38,893 bases of DNA from NCBI RefSeq assembly GCF_016786355.1, contig NZ_JADWYX010000086.1:1-38893 (forward strand), in the 5' to 3' direction. The notes under the pieces were generated by a model. The model had not been told where the DNA came from. It worked only from the letters and a program-made list of their open reading frames with translations, and made no database searches. This DNA comes from Frankia sp. AgB1.9 (GTDB taxonomy: Bacteria > Actinomycetota > Actinomycetes > Frankiales > Frankiaceae). Within the stretch, counting starts at the first letter, position 1. Each line of letters begins with the position of its first letter. This document shows positions 32,009 to 38,893 of this stretch, piece by piece. A program made the translations under genes and the position numbers.

Positions 32009-33415
32009 TCAGTAAGCCCTGGCCACCAGGCAGACCAGGTCGTCGGTGTCGTCCGTGCCGGCGGGCAGGGTGCCGTCGGCGTTCTGGATGCAGCGCACGG
32101 TCAGGGACTCGGCGGCGAGGCGGGCCTCGCCCTCGTCGCCGACCAGGCGCCAGGGGAGCCGGGCGAAGCCCGTGGCGGCCGCCTCGATCGCGTCCGCGAG
32201 CGAGGTGACGTCGGCGGTCCGGGAGTCGCGCAGCGCGAGGGCCTGCTGGTAGAGGTCGGCCTGGACGTCGTCGAGCAGCGCGGGGACGCGTGCCGCCGCC
32301 TCGGCGAGCGGGGCGGTGATCTTCTCTCCGGTGTCGCGACGGGCCAGGGTGACGTTGCCGACGGCCAGGTCACGCGGACCGACCTCGACGCGGACCGGCA
32401 CGCCCTTGAGCTCCCAGTCGGTGACCCGGCGGCCGAACGACAGCCCCGGCCGCGCGTCCAGCGCGACCCGCACCCCGGCGGCCTTCAGCGCGTCGACGAC
32501 CTGGGTCGCCGCGGCCACGACCTTTTCGTCGTCCCGGACCGGCAGCACGACGACCTGGGTCGGGGCCAGCCGCGGCGGGACGCGCAGGCCGGCGTCGTCA
32601 CCGTGGGCCATGATCAGCCCGCCGACCATCCGGGTGGACGAGCCCCACGAGGTGGTCCAGGCCAGGTGACGGGCTCCGTCGGCACCGAGGTAGTCGATGT
32701 CGAAGGCGCGGGCGAAGTTCTGGCCGAGCTCGTGGCTGGTGGCCATCTGCAGCGCCTTGCCGTCGCCCATCATGCCCTCGCAGGTGAGGGTGTTGATCGC
32801 GCCGGCGAAGCGCTCCTTGCGGGTCTTGCGCCCGACGAAGACGGGCATGGCCAGCACCGAGACCATGAAGTCCTGGTAGACCTCCAGCGCGATCCGCCGG
32901 GCATAAGCCGCGGCATCGGGGCCGTCCACGTGCGCGGTGTGGCCCTCCTGCCAGAGGAACTCGCTGGTACGCAGGAACAGCCGTGGCCGCAGCTCCCAGC
33001 GGACGACGTTCGCCCACTGGTTGAGCAGCAGCGGCAGATCGCGGTAGCTCTGCGTCCACTTGGCCATGTACTCGCCGATGACCGTTTCACTGGTCGGCCG
33101 GACGACGGCCGGTTCCTCCAGCTCCTTGCCACCGCCGTGGGTGACGACCGCGAGCTCCGGGCTGAACCCCTCGACGTGGTCGGCCTCCCGGCGCAGGTAG
33201 CTCTCCGGGATCAACAGCGGGAAGTACGCGTTGACGGCGCCGGCCGCCTTGATCCGGGCGTCGACGTCGGCCTGCATCCGTTCCCAGAGCGAGTAGCCGT
33301 ACGGTCGGATCACCATCGACCCCCGGACCGGACCGTTGTCGGCCAGCTCGGCCTTCGCGATCACGTCCTGATACCAGCGGGGGAAGTCGTCGGAACGAAG
33401 CGTCAGTACGGCCAC
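32009..33415 (-). CDS. proS: prolyl-tRNA synthetase, archaeal/eukaryotic type
   Basis: This 468-residue class II synthetase charges tRNA-Pro in the cytosol. It has the proline-site motif VVRPTSETVIGEYMAKW, motif 2 (RWELRPRLFLRTSEFLWQEG), and motif 3 (TRMVGGLIMAHGDDAGLRVPP). An anticodon-binding domain follows, and a C-terminal domain ends in the characteristic tyrosine (LVARAY). It lacks the editing insertion of the long bacterial type, so it is the ProS type 3 form. The C-terminal zinc-binding region keeps only two cysteines (VRCIQ and LVCLV), suggesting the zinc site is lost. The GTG at 33415 gives the family N-terminus MAVLTLRSDDFPRWYQD. Confidence 0.95.
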   Translation of the reverse strand: MAVLTLRSDDFPRWYQDVIAKAELADNGPVRGSMVIRPYGYSLWERMQADVDARIKAAGAVNAYFPLLIPESYLRREADHVEGFSPELAVVTHGGGKELEEPAVVRPTSETVIGEYMAKWTQSYRDLPLLLNQWANVVRWELRPRLFLRTSEFLWQEGHTAHVDGPDAAAYARRIALEVYQDFMVSVLAMPVFVGRKTRKERFAGAINTLTCEGMMGDGKALQMATSHELGQNFARAFDIDYLGADGARHLAWTTSWGSSTRMVGGLIMAHGDDAGLRVPPRLAPTQVVVLPVRDDEKVVAAATQVVDALKAAGVRVALDARPGLSFGRRVTDWELKGVPVRVEVGPRDLAVGNVTLARRDTGEKITAPLAEAAARVPALLDDVQADLYQQALALRDSRTADVTSLADAIEAAATGFARLPWRLVGDEGEARLAAESLTVRCIQNADGTLPAGTDDTDDLVCLVARAY

Positions 33416-33463
33416 GCGTCCACGATATTGCCCGCACCCGTCGTACGAGCGATAGCCCTGCGT

Positions 33464-33480
33464 GGCCGGACCAACCGGCC
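33464..33480 (-). terminator. small hairpin between the 117-residue gene and proS
   Basis: GGCCGG-ACCAA-CCGGCC forms a 6-bp perfect stem with a 5-base loop, 20 bases past the stop of the upstream minus-strand gene and about 50 before proS. Confidence 0.4.
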
Positions 33481-33499
33481 GCGCGCGGACCGGTGAGCG

Positions 33500-33853
33500 C
33501 TACCCCCGGTCGTCGTCGCGGCCAAGGTCATCGCGGGGTTCGGGCATGCTCGAACCGGCAAGCCAGAGCGCCGCGTCGGCGGCAGGCCCGGCCGGCTCGC
33601 GGAACACGAGAGCGACGTCGCCGGCGCCGCGGTGACCGACCAGGGCCGCGGCCGGGGGCATCAGGATCATCGCGGCGGTGACGTCGGCTGCCGTCGCCCC
33701 AGGCGAGATCAGAAGCTGGTGCTCGACCGCGTTCCCCTCGCGGGCGGTCGTCACCACGGCGAGCGAGCGAGGCAGCTCCGCGAGGTGGCCGGGCTCGGGG
33801 TCGAGCTCGCCTCCGGTCCTGAGGTCACCGGCGCCGGCGGCGGTGTCGTTCAT
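33500..33853 (-). CDS. unrecognised 117-residue protein
   Basis: The ATG at 33853 is preceded by AAGGAG at a spacing of about 7 bases, one of the best ribosome sites in the window, so this is likely a real gene; the frame extends 28 codons farther upstream without such a site. The protein has an acidic N-terminus, a middle predicted to be alternating beta/alpha (SLAVVTTAREGNAVEHQLLI, then AADVTAAMILMPPAAALVG) and a charged C-terminus rich in Asp/Arg. There is no signal peptide or clear membrane helix. I do not recognise the family. It sits between proS and the pst operon, and palindromes 100-130 bases upstream may regulate it. Confidence 0.65.
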   Translation of the reverse strand: MNDTAAGAGDLRTGGELDPEPGHLAELPRSLAVVTTAREGNAVEHQLLISPGATAADVTAAMILMPPAAALVGHRGAGDVALVFREPAGPAADAALWLAGSSMPEPRDDLGRDDDRG

Positions 33854-33950
33854 TGACGTCTCCTTCTGCCTGCGGGCACCGGCCCCGTGCTCGGTCGCCG
33901 CGCGGCCGCTGCCGGTCGGAGTCGTCATCGTCTCCATGACCTGCGGCTAC

Positions 33951-33984
33951 CTGACGCATGCTGTCAGCAACAACGGCGTTGCTG
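33951..33984. promoter_or_regulatory. paired inverted repeats upstream of the 117-residue gene
   Basis: CTGAC (33951-33955) pairs with GTCAG (33963-33967) around GCATGCT, and CAGCAAC (33965-33971) pairs with GTTGCTG (33978-33984). The two overlap. They are about 100 bases upstream of the minus-strand start and could be operators. Confidence 0.35.
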
Positions 33985-34213
33985 TGCAGCAATCAGCCCG
34001 CACGGGTGATCAGTGAAGGGTGATCTCGGGGCGATTGGGGCGCTGGGCAGCGCTTGGCCCACGTTGGTTGCGTTGCGTAGTTACCCGGCCATCGCCTGGT
34101 GTGTCTCTGGAAAACGGGCCCGGCGTCTGGTCGCGCGGTCGGCGCGGGCTGGTCGGCCGTCGACGGAGGTGGCGACCGGGACGCCCTGCGTAGTCCCACA
34201 GTGGTCTCCGTGG

Positions 34214-34264
34214 AGGTGAACAAAACCGAACGGTTACCGTTCGTAGTCGTTTTTGTGATCACCT
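34214..34264. promoter_or_regulatory. nested palindrome in the pst upstream region
   Basis: The core is CGAACGGT-T-ACCGTTCG (34227-34243), a perfect 8-bp inverted repeat with one central base. It is flanked by ACAAAAC (left) and GTTTTTGT (right), then AGGTGA (34214-34219) and TCACCT (34259-34264). The left flank contains GGTGAAC, the complement of GTTCACC, the PhoP/RegX3-type half site. It is likely an operator or attenuating hairpin, about 170 bases before pstS. Confidence 0.55.
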
Positions 34265-34324
34265 GGCCTCGATGCCAGAGGATCACCGCATACGGGTAGC
34301 TGTTCCGGTGTGTGTCTGGTTTGT

Positions 34325-34356
34325 GTTCGGGTTTGTTCATTCTGGGTTCATCGTGG
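34325..34356 (+). promoter_or_regulatory. PHO box (PhoP/RegX3-type direct repeats)
   Basis: GTTCG at 34325, GTTCA at 34335 and GTTCA at 34346 begin successive 10-11-bp units (GTTCGGGTTT, GTTCATTCTGG, GTTCATCGTGG). This is the layout of PHO boxes, tandem 11-bp units starting GTTCA, that activate pst genes under phosphate limitation. It ends 80 bases before the pstS start. Confidence 0.75.
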
Positions 34357-34436
34357 CCGACTTCGATGTTCCATCGGCGGTCCGGATCGGACTGCTGGGG
34401 GCAGGTGCCTTCGGGCGCCATTCAGAAGGGCTACTC

Positions 34437-35552
34437 GTGAAGGTAGGCAAGCGTCAGTCCGCCGCCGCCGGCATCGCCGTCGCGGCGCTGCTCGGGGTCG
34501 CGGCTTGTGGCTCGGACAACAACAGCGGCGGTGGCGGCTCGACTCCGTCGGCCGCCGGCACGTCGGCCGCGACGATCAGCTGCGCCACCGGGAGCGTCAG
34601 CGGCTCCGGTTCGTCGGCGCAGAAGAACGCCATGGACCAGTGGGTCAAGGACTACACGGCGAAGTGCAGCGGCGCGCAGATCCAGTACGCGTCGGTCGGC
34701 TCCGGCGCGGGCCGCACCGCCTTCATCGCCAAGCAGGTTGACTTCGCCGGCTCCGACTCGGCGCTCGCGGACCCGCAGAAGGCGCAGGCGGACGCCGTCT
34801 GCACCGGCGGCTCGGCCATCGACATCCCGACCGTCGCCGGCCCGATCACCCTGATCTACAACCTGTCCGGTGTCTCGACGCTGAAGCTGTCGCCGTCGCT
34901 GGTCGCCAAGATCTTCTCGAACACGATCACCAAGTGGGACGACCCGGCGATCAAGGCTGAGAACGCCGGCGTCTCCCTGCCCAGCACCCCGATCCAGTCC
35001 ATCCACCGGTCGGACAGCTCGGGCACCACCGACAACTTCTCCAAGTTCCTGCACGGTGCGGCTGCGGCTGACTACCCGACCGACCACAGCTCGGACTGGA
35101 AGGCCCCGGGCGGCCAGGGCGCCAAGGGTAGCGACGGCATCACCTCGGTCGTCAAGTCGACCGCGGGCGCCATCGGCTACGTCGAGGAGTCCTACGCCGA
35201 CAACGCCGGCCTGCCGACCGCCGAGATCAAGAACGCGAACGGCGAGTACGTCAAGGCCAGCACGGACGCCGCTTCGAAGGGCCTGTCGACCGCCACGGTG
35301 GCCGACGGCAACGACCTCAAGGTCACCTTCGACTACACGTCCAAGGTCGCCGGCGCGTACCCGATCTACCTGATCTCCTACGAGATCGTCTGCACCGCGG
35401 GTCAGGACCCGGCGAAGGCCGGCCTGGTGAAGTCCTTCCTCACCTACGCCACCTCTGACGCGGGCCAGTCCTCGATCACCGACCTGGGCTACTCCCCGCT
35501 GCCCTCGTCGCTGGCCACCAAGGTCCGCGGCGTCATCGCCACCCTCCCGTAA
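34437..35552 (+). CDS. pstS: phosphate-binding lipoprotein PstS
   Basis: This 371-residue protein has a lipoprotein signal peptide with lipobox VAAC (C24), a Gly/Ser linker, and the PstS fold. Phosphate-contacting motifs are GSGSSAQKNAMDQW (normally GSGS/T), DFAGSDSAL and RSDSSGTTDNFSKFL. It captures inorganic phosphate outside the membrane and delivers it to PstCA. The GTG at 34437 has GAAGGG 6 bases upstream and yields the signal peptide directly; longer starts would add non-signal residues. It is the first gene of pstSCAB, downstream of a PHO box, and is separated from pstC by a strong hairpin. Confidence 0.96.
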   Translation: MKVGKRQSAAAGIAVAALLGVAACGSDNNSGGGGSTPSAAGTSAATISCATGSVSGSGSSAQKNAMDQWVKDYTAKCSGAQIQYASVGSGAGRTAFIAKQVDFAGSDSALADPQKAQADAVCTGGSAIDIPTVAGPITLIYNLSGVSTLKLSPSLVAKIFSNTITKWDDPAIKAENAGVSLPSTPIQSIHRSDSSGTTDNFSKFLHGAAAADYPTDHSSDWKAPGGQGAKGSDGITSVVKSTAGAIGYVEESYADNAGLPTAEIKNANGEYVKASTDAASKGLSTATVADGNDLKVTFDYTSKVAGAYPIYLISYEIVCTAGQDPAKAGLVKSFLTYATSDAGQSSITDLGYSPLPSSLATKVRGVIATLP

Positions 35553-35611
35553 CACCGAACCAAGCGGCTACCTGACAGGCGCGGGTCCGTACCGCGTTGA
35601 CGGTTGTCCGT

Positions 35612-35651
35612 CCGGCCGCGACCGGGGTGTCCTCACCCCGGTCGCGGCCGG
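35612..35651 (+). terminator. 18-bp perfect hairpin between pstS and pstC
   Basis: Arms at 35612-35629 and 35634-35651 are perfect complements (CCGGCCGCGACCGGGGTG and its complement) with a 4-base loop TCCT. No T-tract follows. It probably acts as a partial terminator or a 3' stabiliser for pstS mRNA, so that the binding protein is made in excess over the membrane subunits. Confidence 0.75.
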
Positions 35652-35682
35652 GCACATTGATCCAGCTGACTAGGAGGGGACG

Positions 35683-36864
35683 ATGACGACAGAGCCGGCC
35701 ATCGAGCCGGGCGGTCCTGCTGGGCCGGGGGGGACTGAAGGCATCGAGCCACCTCCTCCCATCACGCCCGAGGGCGGCAAGGCGAAGGTCAGCCTCGCCG
35801 ACTCCCTGTTCAAGAACCTGACCCGCGCCTGCGGCGTTGCGCTGCTGCTTCTCATCGCAGCCATCGCCGTTTTTCTCGTTGTGAAGGCCACCGGCGCGCT
35901 GGGCGCGAACAAGGGCAACTTCTTCACCACGAAGAAGTGGAACCCGAACGACGTCCCGCCGGTCTTCGGCATCGCCGCGCTGCTGTCCGGAACGGTCATC
36001 ACCGCGGCCATCGCGATGGTCCTCGCCGTGCCGGTAGGGGTCGGCATCGCGCTGTGCATCACGAACTACGCGCCGCGCCGGGTCGCCGACCCGATCGCCT
36101 ACGTGGTGGACCTGCTCGCCGCGGTGCCCAGCGTCATCTACGGACTGTGGGGCCTTGTGGTCCTGGTGCCGCACATGATCGGCATCGAGTCCTGGATGAA
36201 CCAGTACATGCTGTGGTTCCCCTGGCCCGAGCTGGCCGGCGTGATCATCGGCATCGTCGTCCAGCGTCTCGTGGGCCGGGGGACCGTCGGAGCGTTCGCG
36301 ATGTCGGGCGGCACGCTCGGCTTGTTCGTCGGGATCGTCGCCGGCATCGCCAAGGCGCCGGACAGCATCGGCATCTTCAACACGCATGGCGCCGGCCTCG
36401 TCGGCCGAGGCATCTTCGTCGCCAGCGTCGTGCTGGCCGTGATGATCCTCCCCACGATCGCCGCCATCTCGCGTGAGGTCTTCCGTCAGGTGCCGACGGC
36501 GCACAAGGAGGCGGCGTTGGCGCTCGGCGCCACCCGCTGGGAGATGATCCGCACCGCGGTGCTGCCCTACGGCAAGCCGGGCGTGATCAGCGGCGCGATG
36601 CTCGGCCTCGGCCGCGCCATGGGTGAGACCATCGCGGTCGCCCTGGTGCTGCCGGCGTCGTTCAACATCCCGTGGCGCGTCCTGACGCCCGCCGGTAACA
36701 CGATCGCCGCGAACATCGCGAACGCCTTCGGCGAGGCGAACGACAACGGTCGCGGTGCCCTGATCGCCTCCGGTCTGGTGCTGTTCATCGTCACCATGAT
36801 CGTAAACATGGCGGCTCGCGCGGTCATCGCCCGGCGCGCCGAGTTCTCCGGGAGCGCCACGTGA
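35683..36864 (+). CDS. pstC: phosphate ABC transporter permease PstC
   Basis: This 393-residue protein has six or more membrane helices. Family motifs include YVVDLLAAVPSVIYGLWG, REVFRQVPTAHKEAALALGATRWEM (the EAA loop that contacts PstB) and GLGRAMGETIAVALVLP. About 45 Pro/Gly-rich residues precede the first helix. It forms the phosphate channel with PstA. The ATG at 35683 follows AGGAGGGG. Its stop overlaps the pstA start by GTGA. Confidence 0.95.
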   Translation: MTTEPAIEPGGPAGPGGTEGIEPPPPITPEGGKAKVSLADSLFKNLTRACGVALLLLIAAIAVFLVVKATGALGANKGNFFTTKKWNPNDVPPVFGIAALLSGTVITAAIAMVLAVPVGVGIALCITNYAPRRVADPIAYVVDLLAAVPSVIYGLWGLVVLVPHMIGIESWMNQYMLWFPWPELAGVIIGIVVQRLVGRGTVGAFAMSGGTLGLFVGIVAGIAKAPDSIGIFNTHGAGLVGRGIFVASVVLAVMILPTIAAISREVFRQVPTAHKEAALALGATRWEMIRTAVLPYGKPGVISGAMLGLGRAMGETIAVALVLPASFNIPWRVLTPAGNTIAANIANAFGEANDNGRGALIASGLVLFIVTMIVNMAARAVIARRAEFSGSAT

Positions 36865-37928
36865 CCACTGCGACCGCCGAGGCGCCGGCCGGCGCCCCGT
36901 CCGACGACCATCTGCACCTCAAGGGCAACCAGCTTCCGGCGTACGCGCTGCCGGCGGTAGCGGTCGGCGCGATCGCCGTCGCGCTGGTGCTGTACTTCGC
37001 CACGTCGATCCAGGGCAAGATCCAGACCGGGCTGATCGCCATCCTGCTCTACGGGATCGGCCAGACGGTCGCCTCCACCCTGGTGGAAGGCAGTCGTCGC
37101 GCCGTCGACCGGTTCGTGCGGACCATCATCTTCGGCACGCTGCTGCTCGCGCTCATCCCGCTGGTCGCGGTGCTGCTCCAGGTCATCCTCAAGGGCGCCA
37201 GCCGGCTGGACATCAGCTTCCTGACCCACTCGATGGCGGGGATCAGCGCCCGGGACGCCGGCGGTGGTGTCTACGCGGCGCTGATCGGGACGCTCGAGCA
37301 GATCGGCATCGCCAGCCTGATCTCCGTCCCGTTCGGGGTGCTGGTCGCGGTCTACCTGGTCGAATACGGCCGGCGGAACCGGCTGAGCCGGACGATCAGC
37401 TTCTTCGTCGACGTGCTGACCGGTCTGCCGTCGATCGTCGCCGGCCTGTTCATCTTCGCGTTCTACATCCTGTTGCTGCACCAGCACCAGACGGGTTTCG
37501 CGGGCTCGCTCGCCCTGGTCATCCTGATGATCCCGACGGTGGTCCGCTCGACCGAGGAAATGCTCAAGCTCGTCCCGAACGAGCTGCGCGAGGCGAGCTT
37601 CGCCCTCGGGATCGAGCGGTGGCGGACGATTATGAAGGTCGTCATCCCGACCGCGCTGCCCGGCATTGTGACCGGCGTCATGCTGGCCATCTCCCGGGTG
37701 GCCGGCGAGACGGCGCCACTGCTCCTTACGATCTTCGGCAACGACTACATCAACTCCAACCCGTTCGTGGGTCACCAGTCGTCGCTGCCGATCTTCATCT
37801 TCACCGAGGCCACCAAGCCGCAGGCGTCCGCGATCGCCCGTGCCTGGGCCGGCGCGCTCACACTGATCATCTTGATCATGCTGCTCAACCTCATCGCCCG
37901 GCTCGCGTCGCGCCGGGCCAAGGTCTGA
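36861..37928 (+). CDS. pstA: phosphate ABC transporter permease PstA with extra N-terminal helices
   Basis: This 355-residue protein has the PstA core with FFVDVLTGLPSIVAGLFIF, the EAA loop LREASFALGIERWRTIMKVVIP and SRVAGETAPLLLTIFG. About 60 more residues than a typical PstA of around 290 are found at the N-terminus, with two extra hydrophobic segments (about 28-49 and 54-74) before the usual first helix (88-110). The GTG start at 36861 overlaps the pstC stop. It pairs with PstC in the membrane. Confidence 0.94.
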   Translation: MTTATAEAPAGAPSDDHLHLKGNQLPAYALPAVAVGAIAVALVLYFATSIQGKIQTGLIAILLYGIGQTVASTLVEGSRRAVDRFVRTIIFGTLLLALIPLVAVLLQVILKGASRLDISFLTHSMAGISARDAGGGVYAALIGTLEQIGIASLISVPFGVLVAVYLVEYGRRNRLSRTISFFVDVLTGLPSIVAGLFIFAFYILLLHQHQTGFAGSLALVILMIPTVVRSTEEMLKLVPNELREASFALGIERWRTIMKVVIPTALPGIVTGVMLAISRVAGETAPLLLTIFGNDYINSNPFVGHQSSLPIFIFTEATKPQASAIARAWAGALTLIILIMLLNLIARLASRRAKV

Positions 37929-38026
37929 CGGGCCGGGGAAATGCTCAGCCCGATTCCGTCCCGGACACACCCCGAACTCACCGTCGTGTCGAGCGAGCCC
38001 CGGCGGCTCAGGTAGCAGAGGTAGCA

Positions 38027-38803
38027 ATGGCCACCCGAATCGATATCCAGGGCATCGACATCTTCTACGGCAAGTTCAAGGCCGTGTCGAATGTGGAGCT
38101 CGCCATCGAGCCGAAGAACGTCACCGCGTTCATCGGCCCGTCCGGCTGCGGCAAGTCGACCGTGCTGCGCACCCTCAACCGGATGCATGAGGTCATTCCA
38201 GGCGCGCGCGTCGAGGGCAAGGTCCTGCTCGACGGCGAGGACCTGTACGGCCCCGGGGTCGACCCGGTCAACGTGCGTCGCCGGGTCGGCATGGTCTTCC
38301 AGCGGCCGAACCCGTTCCCGACCATGTCGATCTACGAGAACGTGATCGCCGGGCTGAAGCTCAACGGCGTCCGCAAGAAGTCGCTGCTCGACGAGCGGGT
38401 CGAGGAGTCGCTGAAGGGCGCGAACCTCTGGGAAGAGGTCAAGGACCGGCTCGGCCGGCCGGGTGCCGGGCTTTCCGGCGGCCAGCAGCAGCGGCTCTGC
38501 ATCGCCCGCGCCATCGCGGTCGAGCCCGAGGTGCTGCTCATGGACGAGCCGTGCTCCGCGCTCGACCCGATCTCGACGCTCGCGATCGAGGACCTCATCC
38601 AGAAGCTGAAGAACAGCTACACCATCGTGATCGTCACCCACAACATGCAGCAGGCCTCCCGGGTGAGCGACGCGACCGCGTTCTTCTCGCTGGAAGCGAC
38701 CGGTCAGCCCGGCAAGCTGATCGAGTACGACAAGACCACCAAGATCTTCAGCAACCCGGCGGAGAAGCGGACCGAGGACTACATCTCCGGACGGTTCGGC
38801 TGA
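38027..38803 (+). CDS. pstB: phosphate ABC transporter ATPase PstB
   Basis: This 258-residue ATPase has Walker A GPSGCGKST (37-45), Q-loop FQRPNPFPTMSIYENV, signature LSGGQQQ (149-155), Walker B VLLMDEPCSALDP (169-181) and switch His in VTHNMQQA. The PNPFPMSIY-type segment is specific to PstB. The ATG at 38027 follows AGAGG by five bases. It is 98 bases downstream of pstA. It couples ATP hydrolysis to phosphate import through PstCA. Confidence 0.96.
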   Translation: MATRIDIQGIDIFYGKFKAVSNVELAIEPKNVTAFIGPSGCGKSTVLRTLNRMHEVIPGARVEGKVLLDGEDLYGPGVDPVNVRRRVGMVFQRPNPFPTMSIYENVIAGLKLNGVRKKSLLDERVEESLKGANLWEEVKDRLGRPGAGLSGGQQQRLCIARAIAVEPEVLLMDEPCSALDPISTLAIEDLIQKLKNSYTIVIVTHNMQQASRVSDATAFFSLEATGQPGKLIEYDKTTKIFSNPAEKRTEDYISGRFG

Positions 38804-38805
38804 GC

Positions 38806-38893
38806 ATGTCCCTTCCCGTCGAGGCGGGAGCTCCCGTTGTGCCGGCCGCCGCGGCTCCAGCCCCCGCGGGGGGCCGGGTGGTAGTGGCCGCGC
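38806..38893 (+). CDS. start of a possible gene, cut by the window edge
   Basis: An ATG 2 bases after the pstB stop opens a frame that runs to the end of the window (at least 29 codons), encoding an Ala/Pro/Val-rich N-terminus. There is no strong ribosome site of its own, but coupling to pstB is possible. Too little is present to identify it; a phosphate-related gene is only a positional guess. Confidence 0.35.
   Translation, partial: MSLPVEAGAPVVPAAAAPAPAGGRVVVAA

Larger units (their letters stand above)
33854..34436. other. 583-bp divergent regulatory region upstream of pstS
   Basis: I see no convincing gene. From left to right it contains inverted repeats at 33951-33984, a GCGCT-GGGC-AGCGC hairpin near 34041-34056, the nested palindrome at 34214-34264, a CTGGC/GCCAG hairpin at 34264-34279, GATCACC at 34257 and 34281, and the PHO-box-like repeats at 34325-34356. 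A reading frame on the minus strand crosses all of this and is rejected. Confidence 0.6.

Noticed and set aside
33993..34421. 142-codon minus-strand frame upstream of pstS
   Set aside because: Crosses the nested palindrome and PHO box; composition unlike protein and no ribosome site.

Overview
The window is GC-rich throughout. It has strong G/C third-position bias, many GTG starts, 4-bp ATGA/GTGA overlaps and terminators without long T-tracts. Together with WhiB, a SigE-type ECF sigma factor, a CU044_5270-like protein and an archaeal/eukaryotic-type ProS, this points to a filamentous or Frankia-like actinobacterium (inference). All genes look chromosomal. I saw no transposase, integrase, phage gene or CRISPR array.

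Region 1 (1-14.9 kb) has a large zinc-ribbon / class III cyclase / ATPase / TPR regulator on the minus strand, then a block matching the actinobacterial Rv3677c-Rv3683 neighbourhood of Mycobacterium (from memory). That block contains an MBL hydrolase, NUDIX, RidA, a DUF4177 protein, two ArsA/Get3-like ATPases, a WhiB4/WblA-type iron-sulfur regulator, a PonA2-type class A PBP, a YqeY-like protein, a metallophosphoesterase and tRNA-Pro(CGG). A CRP-consensus palindrome lies between the MBL gene and the cyclase.

Region 2 (14.9-24.2 kb) has a LysE exporter, an Ig-like lipoprotein, a minus-strand ABC ATPase-permease-histidine kinase-response regulator cluster, a PrmC-like methyltransferase, and an ECF sigma factor with its CU044_5270-like partner.

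Region 3 (24.2-32 kb) has an NMT1/THI5-like ABC importer (ATPase, permease, lipoprotein), a small lipoprotein, and a TetR / fused acyl-CoA dehydrogenase / amidohydrolase-like group. Two near-identical motifs recur in the same order upstream of tetR and of the amidohydrolase-dehydrogenase operon, which makes a candidate TetR regulon. The amidohydrolase-like protein lacks most metal ligands of its family.

Region 4 (32-38.9 kb) has proS, an unrecognised 117-residue protein, and pstS-pstC-pstA-pstB for high-affinity phosphate import. The pst genes are preceded by PHO-box-like 11-bp repeats and a nested palindrome, and an 18-bp perfect hairpin separates pstS from pstC.

I did not find one wholly novel multi-gene system. 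The strongest leads are the shared TetR-region motifs with the ligand-depleted amidohydrolase, the CRP site beside an atypical cyclase, and the regulatory architecture of the pst operon.
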